Both the position numbers and the translations under genes were made by a program. From assembly GCF_030848805.1 (NCBI RefSeq), contig NC_092362.1:21242084-21306083 (forward strand): a stretch of DNA of 64,000 nucleotides, read 5' to 3'. This DNA is from Temnothorax longispinosus. Taxonomy: Eukaryota; Arthropoda; Insecta; Hymenoptera; Formicidae. Below are positions 13,151 through 26,906 of the stretch, one piece after another. The notes under the pieces are model-generated. The model made no database searches. It saw only the letters and a list, made by a program, of their open reading frames with translations, and had not been told where the DNA came from. Within the stretch, counting starts at the first letter, position 1; each line of letters opens with the position of its first letter.

Positions 13151-16100
13151 CGCGCGCCTTCTATTTCGCCGGTATACGGCGCGAATGGACAGGAAACGGC
13201 CCGGCCTGAATGCTCCTGGAATTGGATTAAGAGCATTCTGTGTAGTCGCAGCGGGCTCCGTGACGCCCGTCGGCTTCGTCATGGTTTCGCCAATGCTACG
13301 CGCGCATGACTTATTTCTCCATCCACGTTACGCCGATATCCTCGTCGTAAAAAGTCGACGATTATCCCGCGGGATCCGGATAGATGTACGACGGATCGGA
13401 CGATTATACGTCGTCCGGCTTAAGTGAAGGAAACATCGCGAAATCCCGAGCATCCGGTCGGATTTTTCTGACGGATGATACAGATGTGTTGATAGCTGCG
13501 CTCTTAGTCTCTCAAAGATTTGAGGAAACTATTTTATTTGATATCGACGATTAACATAGGGTAAGAAGAGGCTATTTGAGTCAATTGAAGAAAAAATCGG
13601 ATAAAAATTTTCAAGACATTTAAAAATGTTGGAAACAATTTTTATATACTTTTTATACACTTGTTTAAACACCTGTTAATTATTATGCAACAAAACTATT
13701 AACAGTTTTTATTTTAAAATTAATTATATGACAATACGAAAAGCCCTATGACTCGAAAAACCCCTCTCTATTATACTTTATTTCCTGTTTTATAAAACAT
13801 GTACAAGGATTATTCAAAATTATATTATTGTGTCACGGTTAATAAGATGTATAGAATTGTAATTTTATAATTAATTTTACAAATAATCAAGAGTTTTTGT
13901 AAAGTATTGATATTAAACGATACCCGCCAGATTTTCACAATGTTTAGGCATTGCCTGAGATTTATATCGATAAGCATATGAAATGAACGCATATGAAGTG
14001 ATCTATGATTCCACCTACTCGTTCCACCGGTTTCCAATTTAGATTGCTAACGTTCCTTCACCTTTTCACACCTATCCCGCGTATACAAAGACATACATTA
14101 CAGAATTCTCCTTAATCGATTACATCGCGAACAGTTGCTGGAATATTATTTAACTGACACGCGCGTTGGTGAAAATAGATGTGACAAAAGTTGCGTTATC
14201 AACAATTTATTGGATTGATAAAACGTGTCCTTGCGCTCATGACGGCGTTAATTGCGCAATCAACGAGTTTATTATTGGTAAGCACAGAGATATCTTGTGA
14301 TCGCCATCATAAAGAAACGTTATTGCACGAGGCAGCTGTGTTATACTAATTTGTGAAACAACGTCTTTATCAACAGACTGCGAATATAAACTGACGTTTA
14401 TCGTGCATCGTCATTTTCCGCTTCGCTCAGTCTTTCAAGACAAGAATATTACACGCTAACCGATCCCCTTCCGTACTTGCTTGTCATGATTCTAATGAGG
14501 TAACTGCCCTGACTAATTGCGCGATTAGTCTGAATTTAGGCGGAACCGAACGCTCCTATATACCTCGAGAAATGAAAAGGAAAAAGCGCGGAAGCAGGGT
14601 GGAGAAAAGAGAGAAGGACAAAGAGAGGGAGAGAAAGGGAGAAAGACGAGAACTACTAATTAGGCGCCGCGCGCGAATACCGTGTCGGAGTATATATCGG
14701 ACGCCGTGATTATGGCTATGCCAAGTCTCGTACCACGCGAGCGAGAACGAGGAGAGACGGAGAAAAGGAAAAAGGGAGAGGGAATACGCGGGCTTCATTA
14801 ACGGGCCGTGTTAATTAGCCGCAGATAACCGATCGGCCGTAGAGAGTGCAGCAACCCTGCCGATGGCCCTACGTCCCCGAGGCCGCAATAATTGCGCAAA
14901 CGGTGGTTCGTGGCTACCGGGAAAAACCCCTCGCGATTCCTGATTTTCATCAGGACCCCGCGTTGACCATATTCCGATAAAAATGGGACCTGCAACAACA
15001 TTCGATCATTAACTGTTACTAATTAGCGCTATGATGTAATGGCCTTCCTCCCACTTACACGATTCCTCCTTTCCTTATCGATAAATCGAGAATCGTGTTG
15101 TGCCTTTCGCGAAACGTTTATTGCAATGAAGAAATACGGAGAGAAAGATTTGCTGTGATAGATTTTTCAATGCGAATACTTCGCAAGTCTGACAGGAGCG
15201 AATCTGAATCTGCTCATAATTAAATTTCAATAGATTGATGATTTATAAAGTACAAGCGCTTATTAGCAATACGATTATTCGAAACTTGTCGCAATTTCAT
15301 CGTATTATCGAAATGTACAAGACGTAAATGGGCGTCACCATGATAACGAGTGCGTGAAAAACGAAGGGTCGACCATGTGTATTACATAGCGCGATTTATT
15401 AGCTAAAATTCATTAGTCGCGGCACGCGGCGGCGGGATTACGTGAACGGTACATCGAGGCGCGGTAAAAAGCGGCTTCGGGATAAAGTGCGCGGCTGTGG
15501 AATATATGGAACGGGACATTTAACAGCACGTGGTGAGGCACGCCTACCGACAAGGCGGCGCAGGTTGGTCAACCGCCGCGGCGCGGCGGCGGCGCAATTA
15601 ACATTAGCTGATCGAGCGAACGAGCTGCACGTTAATTAACGAAACGTTGCCTGGCACGTCGCGTCGACTATAGGAGCCGGCCTGGCGGCCGTGGATGCGC
15701 GAGAGAATGGCGGTGTGCCTTTCGTCTCGTCTCTTCTAGCGCAAACTATCCCTCAGCTAGCGCCGTTTCACGGTTTTTTTACCTGTCCCGAAGCGTCAGG
15801 TACGCAACAGCGGACGACGACAGCGTCAGCCGGCTCTGTGCTTTGCGACTGACCGACGGAATCCTTTACGCGACGTTCCTACGTTGCCGCATTTGTTTAC
15901 TAGAACTGAGAATTCCTCAGCTTCCTCTCGATACTTTTTTCTCTTCGCGAAGTTATTTGAATACGGCTGATGTTGCTGTGCACAAAGAGCACGCCTTCGA
16001 AGATGGTTCTCGTTTGGATAAAGCTGCGAAGTTACGGGAATACGTAATTGGTAGCTGAAGTATTCGTCGGTGATGGTGTAGGAATGCTGATATTTAACTT

Positions 16101-16660
16101 TTAGCGCTAGTTGCTTGTTAGCGAAGACACGGGAAGGTACTTTTTAAATAATTGTTATATAAAATACTGACGAAAACAACTATTATGTAAAATATTTACG
16201 CTTTCTAAAATCACCGCACATTCTACCTGCTATCTACAAAATATTTAGTACATATATAGGTAATTAATAACAGCGATAATCAATTCTTTAGACAGTAACT
16301 GGGAACGCAGGTCTCTCGTTCTTAAAATCTTTAAAGTACAATTAAAAAGGCTCGTGCAGAAATGATCGAGTGAGAAAGAGAGACAATGGACCATTTTCGT
16401 TTCAATGCGCTAATAAAATCCAAAGTCGGCCGGTACTCGATGAGTTAAATTTCTGGACGCGTGCACCTACATCTCGTCTTCTAGAGATTCCAGAGAAGTG
16501 GGCCCACCCGGGATCGTTTCTTCAATGGAATGGTGGGCGATCCACCGTGAATGGAGGTCATTTACTCGCATTCAACGTTCCCCGACTGCACCGTGGACCT
16601 GCCATTGTGCGCAGGAGGACGAAGACTGTACCAGGCTGGAGTCCATGATCCGACAAAGAC

Positions 16661-16677
16661 TCGGACACAGTGTCCGA
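16661..16677. other. Perfect 17-bp dyad
   Basis: TCGGACAC, a single A, then GTGTCCGA forms a perfect palindrome with 8-bp arms. Its core GGACAnnnTGTCC resembles an inverted-repeat-3 hormone-response layout. No function is shown and chance is possible. Confidence 0.3.
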
Positions 16678-18525
16678 CATGACACTACCGGAGGTGACGT
16701 CTATCTTCGCTGTCTCCCTCTTTCATTTCCCGCGCGATCGTTCTGAAAGGAGGATACTTGACGTCTTGTCCTCGGATGCTCCACGAAGAAATCACTGCGC
16801 AACAACTTCTATCTCGTGATTTCATTGTGGCTCGTTTATGCGGCAGTTTTGGTCACTTCTCCAAAACGACTATATTACGTTTCCAGCCGAATGAAAAGGA
16901 ATTAAGAGACTCAAGCTGGTCACGGGCCGACTGTGAGGTCAAAAACCCCTATGAGAGAAGCAATATATTTTTTTTAATACAATGAATCAACAGATATTTA
17001 TAATTATTTAAAATAGCGCGTGTATATCTCATTTGTCATTTTCTCAGTTAGTCTTCCTTGTTTTTACGGTACGGCCTATATTTTAAATTTAGTTTTCTCG
17101 TCAATTTCGAAAGTGGTCCCTTCATAGATTATCGTGGGTGCGACTAACACATGGCGCGTGTCTACAGCCATATATAGATCCTCAAAGACAGTTGAACGAG
17201 CGGCACGTCACCTTGCCGGTAATATATCGATCTGCGTGTCTGGAAAGCGATAGAGGGTGTAGCCGTCCTCTAGAGACTGACCACCATGCATGGATACCGG
17301 TTCCATGACCAATAACGAGGGCGGATGCTAGCCGTCTAGTTAAATTCTACCGGCGACTTGTCCCACCTGCTGTTGCGGGGGTTCCTTCCAAATTTTCCAT
17401 AATAACGGAAAACCGTGAGCCAATTCTTAATGACCATTTAATGCTGGGTTTCGTGCCTCCAATATCTTTGTTTTCGAGAGGATTGCAGATCGCGTCCGTT
17501 TTGGAAAAAAATTGATGTGTCTTTCAAGCAGACCTCTCGACATAATATAGATAATTAATACATATAGCGGAGTATTTTTCCTATTTTCCTAAACTAAGCA
17601 TTTTAATATTTAACAGTCATTAATATTTTCAATGCATAACAGAAAATTACATATTACTGTACAAATAATGACTATTATTTAAATAATTAATTGTACAAAA
17701 TTTAAATCGTAATTTGGCAGAAATTCGTACATTTTATTTTTAAAATGTGCGGAGGCTATCAGTACTTCAAATATTCTCGGTATCTCAATCCTGTTGCCTC
17801 GAGACGTTATATTTGTAATAGCCGTGCGATGTTGCGGGAATGGTGAATTTCGTGGACGTGTCGCGCAACCATGCGTCGGCCACACACGTTGCCCCCGACA
17901 GACGCAGGTTCTCTCGACGAAGGATTTGCCATGAAACGAGCGAGATTGTAAGCGCAAGATTCACAATGAAACCTTACATGAGGAGCCTCGGGGATTTACG
18001 GCCTTTTCTTCGGGCGACTCCTCTATGCGCTTGTCTTGGGCACGCACAATAGCACGTGTTGCGCGACCGTCGCGCCGTGCCGGTGCTTACCACTTGTTCC
18101 TTCATTGTAGACGCGGTACGGGGGAACCAATGTCTCTGCAGCTCGCTTTTGATTACGCGATATGAGCCAGCTCTTAAACATTGTTGCGCGCGCGTCCGGC
18201 ATCGTCGGCTACTTCGTATGGCATCGCGCCATTCAAGTGCCATGACTCTCACGCGACACTGTTCCGTTTTATGCTGGACCACGGTGTGAGATACAGCTTA
18301 AGAGCCGCTATGACCTATTGTGACTTCATAAAAACATCGCCCTTATCGTTTTTAGCGCGCGATATTTCTCGCAAACGTATGTGCGTCGACGCCTGTACGC
18401 GATACGAACCTCATGATCACTATGGCACTATAGTTTTGCTATGTTCAACAATTGTAAAGTAAAATTCAATGTGACATATCTGATTTCTGACACTCTAATA
18501 TTTCTTATAACGCATGTTAACAAGT

Positions 18526-18570
18526 AAGGTGGCGATTCCTTTATATAAGGTGGTAAATTCCTTCATATAA
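18526..18570. repeat. Imperfect tandem duplication (~22-bp unit)
   Basis: Two adjacent copies share AAGGTGG, then ATTCCTT, then ATAT, with a few substitutions. It is short and probably a local slippage duplication. Confidence 0.5.
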
Positions 18571-19327
18571 CATTGGTTACAAACAAGCGATTCTTTTAAT
18601 AATCTCTATAATATAATTCAAACTATTAAAGCTTTAAAATACATAAATTATAAAAATCATTTTAGAGATTGATCCATTAAATTAATATTGACGACAGTTT
18701 TATTTTATTGTATTTTACTTTGTGTTTCAGTGATATAAATTTACCAAAGTGATATCTTATCCTTCTAGGAGATAGTTCGTTCCACTTTACCCGAGCGCGT
18801 ATCTACCGCCACTTAATCTTTGCATCGCAACCCCCGAAGAAGAGAGTAGGATCAGAAGAGGGTGCCGAATAGGGCCATATGGTATCTTCGGACGCGTGGC
18901 ACAAAAAGGAAAGTCGGCACCGTTTTTAACGCCATGTGGCAGTGGTTCGAGGAAGATGAGTACACGAAGATCCAGACTCATTTGTAACCGCAACTGTCAG
19001 ATCCTCGTGGAAGACCATTTTGGTAGTAGTATTTTCCATTTGATTTTCACCAATTAAACGACACGGTAACCGAGCCGATATTTCAGGTGCGTGTCAGCTG
19101 TTTGGTGCTACAGAGTGATATCACCATGACGTTGCGCATTCGCGCAATTCTTCGTCTGCAAGGTTTCTGTCGATTTCTTCCGGTTTCTTGCATTATCCGG
19201 ATGCTTCGTCCCGCATGTTAGTATACGGCATTCGAATGTGGCGGAAGAATCGAGTGAATTTATTGACAAAATATAAAAGACTTATATATAAAAAATATGT
19301 ATAAAATATATCAAATTCATATATATA

Positions 19328-19331
<4 letters not shown>

Positions 19332-19367
<36 letters not shown>
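19332..19367. repeat. (TA)n microsatellite
   Basis: Thirty-six bases of alternating TA, with further broken TA runs on the left from about 19300. Confidence 0.95.
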
Positions 19368-19368
<1 letters not shown>

Positions 19369-20551
19369 CTATTATAAAAACTTTAAGATTGTTTCACAAG
19401 CAATATTATGCGCGAATAGCTTCTACTGAAAATTTTACGGATCAAGTAGCATAATAATTTAAAATCTAATCTGTAGATCACGAATCTGATAAAATCTTGA
19501 TAAAACGTGTTGCTAGTCGAAGGGATCTCAAAAGTTTCTAAAGCATTTCATTCATGTAAAATCATCTTTATTTTTTATGGATACACTTTTTATTGGACGT
19601 CCGTTCTTGCAAATTTCTAAATGAATTAATATGCCGAGCATTGCTCTGGGGATTTTGCGAATAATTCGAGCGAAGAAGTTCGGGCATGACCTTTCAAACA
19701 ACAGAAAGTGAACGATGGCAGAGTGTAAAGCCAATTCTGCGCGTAAAGACCGTTAACTCTGATCGCATCGCCGGCAGGCACGGCAGTTAGAATAATTTCT
19801 ACGTTTCTGTGTCAGAAACTGATGACTCCGCCTTCCCGTCCTTTACCTTCCTACCGTTAACTCGGCGAATTTCGTCCCGATCGAAGTAAATGGCGCGGGG
19901 CCACTTAAGTAATTTCTCAGAATAACTGCCTTGCGAATCCTCCGCTCAGTTTGGGATATCAGTGTACGGTTTTACCAATTTTGCGAATAACTTCAATCCG
20001 AGACTCGTTCCCAATAATATAAGTAATTATTTCCTGTTGGTCTAACGTGATCGATTTAAAAACGTCGGAGAATTCGCGATTCTATTTCTGGAACTGCCAT
20101 TGACTTGCTTTTTTTTAAATTTGATTATTAGCTTTTATAATGATTTTGTTTATTATATATTACATAAAAAATTCGCGATTATATAATCTTTTATTAATTT
20201 GCGAACTACTTAACATTTACTGCTAGATAACAAAATACAAAAACAAAATACAAAACTAGCAACGTTTCCATCACATTTTTTCTTTATTTTTGTACGAAAT
20301 GACGAAGGTATTCGAGGATTACAAATGTGAATTCGTCCGATCGACTCGGCGAGATTTGTCTGTACAAAGAAGAGCTGGAGCGTAAAAAGGGAATCTTACG
20401 TAAAAATCTCAAAGGATTGCAAAAGCCGCTGTGGCGACGACGAGGCGACAAAGATGATCGCTTCGTCGAGGTTTACGGATAAAAGGGCGAGAAGAAAACG
20501 AGGAAAAGCAGTTTCGCGGACGTTCCCATGCAAAGAGTCCTTCAGCTCCCT

Positions 20552-20570
20552 GGGGGGAGGGGGGTAAGGG
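20552..20570 (+). other. G-rich tract, possible G-quadruplex
   Basis: Two runs of six G separated by one A, followed by TAA and GGG. Each six-G run can supply two GGG tracts, so the intramolecular quadruplex pattern is met on the plus strand. No gene is near. Confidence 0.4.
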
Positions 20571-23500
20571 AAAAGAAAAAACACGGAGAATAGAAAAAGG
20601 TTTTCCAGAATTCGGGCTAACCTGTGGGAAAGAACTGAATGAACGCAGTACAGGTCGCCTTTAATGCTCCAGTATTATTCCTTAGGATAATAGAGTTTCC
20701 CGACACGTCACATCGAAAATCAAGCGATGTCTCTGATACTTTGATAAATAATTACTCATGTCTTCAAATCAAATGAAATAAATTGTAATTTTAAGAAATG
20801 AGTATTAAAGAAAAAACCCTGTAATAATTATTTTTAACACACTTAACGAGCAGATCTTATGACATAATCCTTGATTAGTATGAAACCACGCAATTCTTTC
20901 GCAGTACTCGACAATATAAAGCTAACAAGGTGTTAGCATGACTAAATTAATGTTAAATTGATGGTTATTTCGTTCTTAATTGACAGCTCTTCGTATAGAT
21001 TGGCATAAATAAACCGTGAATATTGCATCACGATTTCTCGAGATAAAACACTCAAGACTTTCATTCGACGCGTCAAGCGAACGCGTCAAAGATCACCGAT
21101 AATTCGCCCGCCACACCTTCGGTCACCACGCGGCCTAGCACAGTCGGTCGCGCGCAATTTCGAATTCCTTGGGACTTAAAGGGCCTCGAGGATCAGGTGT
21201 GGTCGGTCCCTTTGGGTGCCCTCTGCTTAGGTGTCGCCGCTCCGTCACGTATCCGAGCACGACAAAGGGTCCGCATCCGCGTAAAGCGAACTTGTCCGCG
21301 CGATAGACGACACGGCGGCGAAACTTCACAAGCGACCGAAACGCGGTCCCCGAAACGGGGCCAGGTTGTCGGGGACCGTGGCTCGCAACCGGGGGGAAGT
21401 AGACGGCCGTTCCTCACCGCGCGACTCTCGCGCGGGTACGCGCAACGCGAAAAAAAAAGGAACTTGTCAACAAGCGGGATCCGAGTAAAAAGTGCATTGT
21501 ATAAGAGAAAACGAAGAGGGGGACGGGGAAAGAGGGACGGTGGGATGTTAGTGGAGAAGGGAAACGCTCTCCGGTTGGAGAGACGAGAGATTAGCAGCGG
21601 AACCCTGCCGGTAAAAAAAGCGGTCTACCGGCGAAATAATATACCCAGATACTAGGGCCTCGTTGCCAGGAATGTGAGACGTTTCTGCCTTAAATATGCC
21701 GACTCGGAACACCGTACAAATTTGCTCGGCGGTCGTAAAAAGTGGACGCCGCGGCTACATTAAGGAGGACGATAACATGCGTGAATACCGTTTTGTTTAA
21801 TATCTGCAAATTTTTAGTAGCAAATATCGCTCGCACTTATAGCTTGTTATACAGAAGGGGCATTAAAGATTATCAATTATTTGATGGTATCAAATTTACT
21901 TTGGACTATTCGGAAAATTTTATTTACTACCAATATATTATTTTCGAAGAATTGAGATATTTTACTTTTATATTTCTTAAGGAATGCTGAAGCTCTTTCT
22001 CTTTTTGATCCCATAGATCTTAAATAAAATTATGCGACAATTGCTAATTAATCCGACACTTTCAGAACGAATGTTGCACACGCCAAAGAGTTCGAACCAG
22101 CGTACGAACCATTTCGTCCTTTATAAAATCTCGTACATGGAATTCTATTCACAAAAAAACTAAATTCCATTATTTGATCCAATTGATGAACACCCTATCG
22201 AAAAAAAATTTAAGCGTGTCTATGTAGCACTGGTTCTTTTATAAGAATAACAATTTTTAACTAATTGTAAGCAGAAAATCTTAGAAAATGAATATGGCTT
22301 TAATTATGTTTAAAAAAGGGTAAAAAATAAAAATATTTCTTTAAATATAAATAAAATTAAATCATAAAAGGTCAATGAGTTTCGCAAGGAAAACGAAATC
22401 ATTCTCGTAAAACTCTGCGGTTTTTTCCTTTTTTAACCTGTAACATCGATATTTTTCAATGGAGAACATTCGACCGGTGGTCGATGCCGGTTTATACCTA
22501 CATGGTCCACGGAAATTCAGAAAACGTAAGGTGCAGAGCTTTGTTGCGCAGGTATGAATGGGCGAAAGAATGGAACTTGGAACAAGTGTATACGTTCCAC
22601 AATGCCGAGAATGCGAGGAATCCCGTGTGATTTATAGACTTGGTTTCGATGAGTCGAAGAGGTTTTGAAAACGAGTCGATGATGTGTGACGACGCCTACG
22701 TTGCGATTTATGAATTTACAGTTACCGATTTATAATTACCGATTACGTGCAGGGTTTGCATTTGGCGTATAAATTTTGGACAGGCTTGAAATTATATTTG
22801 CATTATCGAATCCGTTACCTGCAATAATATTCTCACATTAATCGAATAATCATCTTCAGTTATGTCTCTTTATATTTTATAAATATATGAAAATGGCTTA
22901 AAGTCTGAATTAATTTATTTGGTAACAATGGTAATTGTGGAAACAAATAAAGATTACTTTTTTGTATAAAAGTAAAACAAGGCAATACATATTTTAATTA
23001 ATACCCTTCGAGAAACAATCGGAATAGTTACGTTACGCTGTTAGCATACAATAAACCGGTCATATTGATATTCGAGTGTCGAGTTATTCGAGTTTACTAA
23101 TACTAGAAACGTCCCTCGCAGCGTCTACGGCCTTGGTGCCAATTAACAATTCGCACGTGAATACATAAATCGCAATTCGTTAATTCGCGGGTCGACTCTT
23201 CGCGCGGTTAGCGGGATTCGATATGCCAATGTCGAAATCTGCCCCCGAGCGCGATGCTATTCATTCGACTCGAGAAACTCGGGCCGGCCATTGTTCGTGA
23301 GTTATGTTCTCGTAACGAGAAACGAGGCTTCGGCACGATGCATCGTTTTAACAGTTGCCAATTCGCCCGTCTTTGAGATCGGCTTCAGCTGTAACGCGCA
23401 TCGCGAGAAAGTGCTTCGCTTCGTCGCGCTCGCGAGCGAAATTACGGGCGAGGCTGCGTTTACGACAACTTCTCCGAGATTTTGTTGCGTGATTAATTGA

Positions 23501-26500
23501 CTCTCTAAAACGATTAATTTACTAAACGAAACGGATTAAGATATGCATTTCAATTAGCGTTTAATAAAAGCGCGCGATTTTGTTATTAATAAAATAACAT
23601 ATAGACAAAGATGTTTACACCTCTTTCTGCTCTTCGTCGTCTATTCTTCAATTCTCCCCAATTCTCGAAATATACATTAAAGATTACTAGTCATTTAAAT
23701 CCGTTCAATTTTCCGTAGTATGCACATGCTGGATGAAGAATGCGTTTTCGGGCAGAAAAACGGTGAAGAAGGAAAGCTTATTCAATCGGGGCAGGTTAGA
23801 TTTAAGGTGCTTCAGAAACTCTATAAAGTAATCCGACTTTGGCAGCGGATCGCGTATACAATCCACAAACCTGCGGGCGTAAGAAGCGAATAATAGCCTC
23901 ATTCATCGAAATAACGAAAATCTCTGCGCGCGTATAGTGCCGTCACCGACCGTCCGACGTTTATAAAGGCATTGTACCGATCTCAATATCTATTCGAAAG
24001 AAACGGCATTCCATTCCGCGGAATGAATCTTCCAAAACCTAGCTAAATGACGCATAATCAGAAAGGTAATAGTGGAGAGTTGTCTTTTCTAGCGAACCTC
24101 GTACGTAAAGCTCTCGTATGTAATTTAGATTTTGTAAAAAAAGTTGGTTCTTACACTATCATTACATATAATAGATAAATATTTGTCTTGGCATACAAAA
24201 ATATTGATTAATAACTGGACAAGTAATAATGATATTATTATCTGGTTCGCATCTCTTATTGCAACAGTAGAACAAAAAATATAACAAAAAGAATTACATA
24301 TATATATCACAAAATCGCAGTTTCCTGTGCTTTAATTGAGACAAAAGCCCAGCGGAGTTTGAGAAACAGATTTCAAGATGTTGAAGCACAAAGTGTATCG
24401 CTGGTTTAATCTCCACGATTGTGGAGCAGACGGAATAAAGCGGTCTGTTCGTGAAGAAAAGCGATTCGGGCAAAGTTGGGGGGCGCAGGTCGTAAAACCC
24501 GTTGGAACTACGTAGAATTTAGAAACCAGATCGACACCGAGGCCGATGATGAATAGACCGATTCGTGAAGCGGTAGTGAGAGGGAAAAGGGGGTCACGAT
24601 CATTGAGAGACGACCCCGCGTGTGTGCGTGTGAGATGTGCGACTGTGCACGAAGGTCCTACACGATAAATCTTGGACCACGGTTCTGTTTTCGTGTCCGC
24701 GCACTCGAGCGTGCCGACTAAATCTCCGCGATACAAAGGATTTTATAAAGTGGGTGGAACTTATAAAGTGACCTTTTTTATGATCTCCGTGAATGAGAGT
24801 GTCACGCGAACCGGGCCGATCCCTCGGATTTTCCAAATTTTATTATGCTCCAACTAGGTGCTCGTGTGAACCTGCAAAGTAATCCGAAACGAGATCAATT
24901 TCTGCCGGGCCATTCGAGATAAAATATCCTAATTCATGGGAAATGGTATACGGTTCGTAAAAATATCGAATAGGACAGCCAGAAGACAGAAGATTGGTGT
25001 CAGTTTACGTGAATGTATAACTTAAAGAAATACTTTTAAATAGATATATGCACATGAGAGAATGAGAAATTGAAATTAAGTCCAGTATCTTATACGTGAC
25101 ACTGAAAATGATACTTTTATCTAGGTGGGATTTCATTCAGCGACTTTAAATTGTCGATATGTCATGAGTATATCTGGTAAAGGAAAGAAATAAACATGCG
25201 TCTAGATAGAACGAGTTTCAGCTACCGAATAACATTAAAGTCTGACTATATTGACATTTTAAGCATCGTGTTCACGGCCATTGAGGCGCAACCGCTGGAG
25301 ATCCCGTTCTGTATAAGGTGCACGCGAGGACCCCTGTAATGATGCTAATCAGTCAATCGAGGTGACAGCGAGAGCATGATCGAACCGGTCGCAGCACGTG
25401 CTCCTACTTCTAAAAAAACATTCTCATGCGGATTTCGTCTCTCGGAAGCGCATCTAAAATTCTTACTAATGCATCGCCATTTTCTGATAAGCTGCCAGAG
25501 ATAAAATGCAAATTTCTTCGGTAGAGTTTGAAAGCCGGCCGAGGATTAAAAGCTTGTTGTAAATTTGTTGCGAGGTATGCTTCAATAAGCGCCGCTATAA
25601 CGGACGTTCGATAAGGACTCGCTCACTTTCCTGCAGAACAGGAAATGTCCTAGGAAACCGGTATCTTAAGCATTTTTTAAATATTCGCGTTGTTGATACA
25701 CGATCGATGAAAAATTTGATGAGAGGCTTTTCATAAAGATTTTGCGACGTATTTTGATGAATATTATTTACATTAATAGATGAAAACACAAATATGTAAA
25801 AACTGTCAGTAACTTATTGTTTGTACCATAATAATAATAGTTGCAGCGAATCGTGGTGAATGGAAACGGATCTGAAAAGGTTAAATAGAAAGAGCTCGCG
25901 GGATCGGTGATTTCTGCAGGTGGTACTCAGATCGTGAGGAACCGTGTTCCCGGGGTATTCAGGAATAACGGACTAACGAATGACATCTCTTCCATCTCCA
26001 TAGAATGACGTGACCCTTGATCGATCCCAGATCGCTCTTGAGGAATCCGCGTAGCTGATCGATTGTCCAATCATTGTTCTCGTACCAGCGCTTCTCGGAA
26101 TGATGTGCGAAATATTTCTCTTCATAAAAGCAGTTGGCTACTTAAGAATAGTTAGCGAATGATTCAGGGCAATGAGGTATTTGTCAAAGGCATGTAATTG
26201 CTGATCCCTATTGTAGGATCGTGCGTTACTATAAAGAACTCACTCGGACTAATCAGCGTTCTTACCTTTAATTAACAAATTTCTTGAACAAATTTGTAAA
26301 TAATAAATTCCAATGTCCTATCGTAAATATTTGAAATGTTTCTGGGTAAATATTATTCAATATTGCCGACGTGAATATTGCTCTCAAAGTTAATATTGAA
26401 ATTTTGAAAAGAATCCTGCAATGCTCAATCGAATCTGCCGTCGGCGACATTTTAACAATAGCGAATTTGTGCTACTCCCAACAACAGCTTCTGACTCTTT

Positions 26501-26735
26501 GGGATTTTCTTTTCGTGCTTAACAATACTCTCTGTTGGTATCTACGAGCTGTGGCGCACCCGCGAGCGATGAGATCATAAAACCCCTATGAGTGATCGTA
26601 ACCGGAAAACGAAGAAGAGGCACTGTGAGGCGGCCGTGCTTTACCCTATCCTACTGTACCCTATGTTAGAATCGACCGCGAGAGCTCGATGGAAACTGTT
26701 TCCGGGTAGAAGAATCCGTTGGTGCGGTTAGCACG

Positions 26736-26906
26736 ATGCCCCAAAGCGGGTTGACCTCGAGAGACCACAGAGTCCGTAGGTCCAGGACGGTCAGAGCCAA
26801 GATCATCGTCTCTCTAATCTCGTTCCTCGCGTGTCTGTGTATGAGTTGTCCCTACCACCACGAAGCGAAAGCCACGAAGGAAACCATAGAAGAATCGAGC
26901 CGCTAA
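26736..26906 (+). CDS. Weak candidate: 56-aa small ORF with signal-peptide-like sequence
   Basis: ATG at 26736, stop TAA at 26904. The product has a basic N-terminus (about residues 8-22, many Arg), a hydrophobic stretch (about 23-37, with KIIVSLISFLACLC) and an A-K-A ahead of a short polar tail ending at residue 56. That layout resembles a signal peptide followed by a very short secreted tail, or the first exon of a secreted-protein gene. No donor site continues the frame at its end, although GTATGAG inside it (26838) could act as one. The ATG context is poor and I recognise no homologue. Chance is the leading alternative. Confidence 0.12.
   Translation: MPQSGLTSRDHRVRRSRTVRAKIIVSLISFLACLCMSCPYHHEAKATKETIEESSR

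Larger units (their letters stand above)
5801..14000. other. Non-coding stretch, no gene recognised
   Basis: No coding exon could be supported. CpG-rich blocks are separated by AT-rich spacers (about 6830-7080, 7500-7960, 8760-9080, 9600-10050, 10560-10850, 12240-12640, 13540-13870). A 132-codon ATG-started frame on the minus strand (11400 to 11002) and a 161-codon frame at 10030-10515 have no recognisable domain, and I treat both as chance. A short perfect hairpin lies at 10148-10166 (7-bp arms, 5-nt loop). Microsatellites are listed separately. Confidence 0.6.
14001..24000. other. Non-coding stretch, no gene recognised
   Basis: I see no coding exon. AT-rich spacers lie near 15120-15320, 16100-16350, 16960-17110, 17500-17820, 18440-18780, 19260-19700, 20090-20290, 20740-21050, 21780-22460, 22740-23060 and 23510-23700. 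A polypurine-rich plus strand occupies about 14572-14650 and 14745-14790. TAATTA or TTAATTAA homeodomain cores recur in GC-rich DNA at about 14655, 14812, 15020 and 15632. The longest frame (21197-21655, plus) is arginine-rich, opens only from GTG and resembles no family. Confidence 0.6.

Noticed and set aside
12718..13427. Reading frames of 77-172 codons on both strands around 13.1 kb
   Set aside because: They are carried open by the GTAT and GGA microsatellites (repeating Thr-Tyr-Ile-His or Met-Tyr-Val-Cys) and have no domain.
22080..22120. tRNA-like GTTCGAACC box near 22093
   Set aside because: No partner A box, acceptor stem or cloverleaf could be drawn around it. No tRNA gene was found anywhere in the window.
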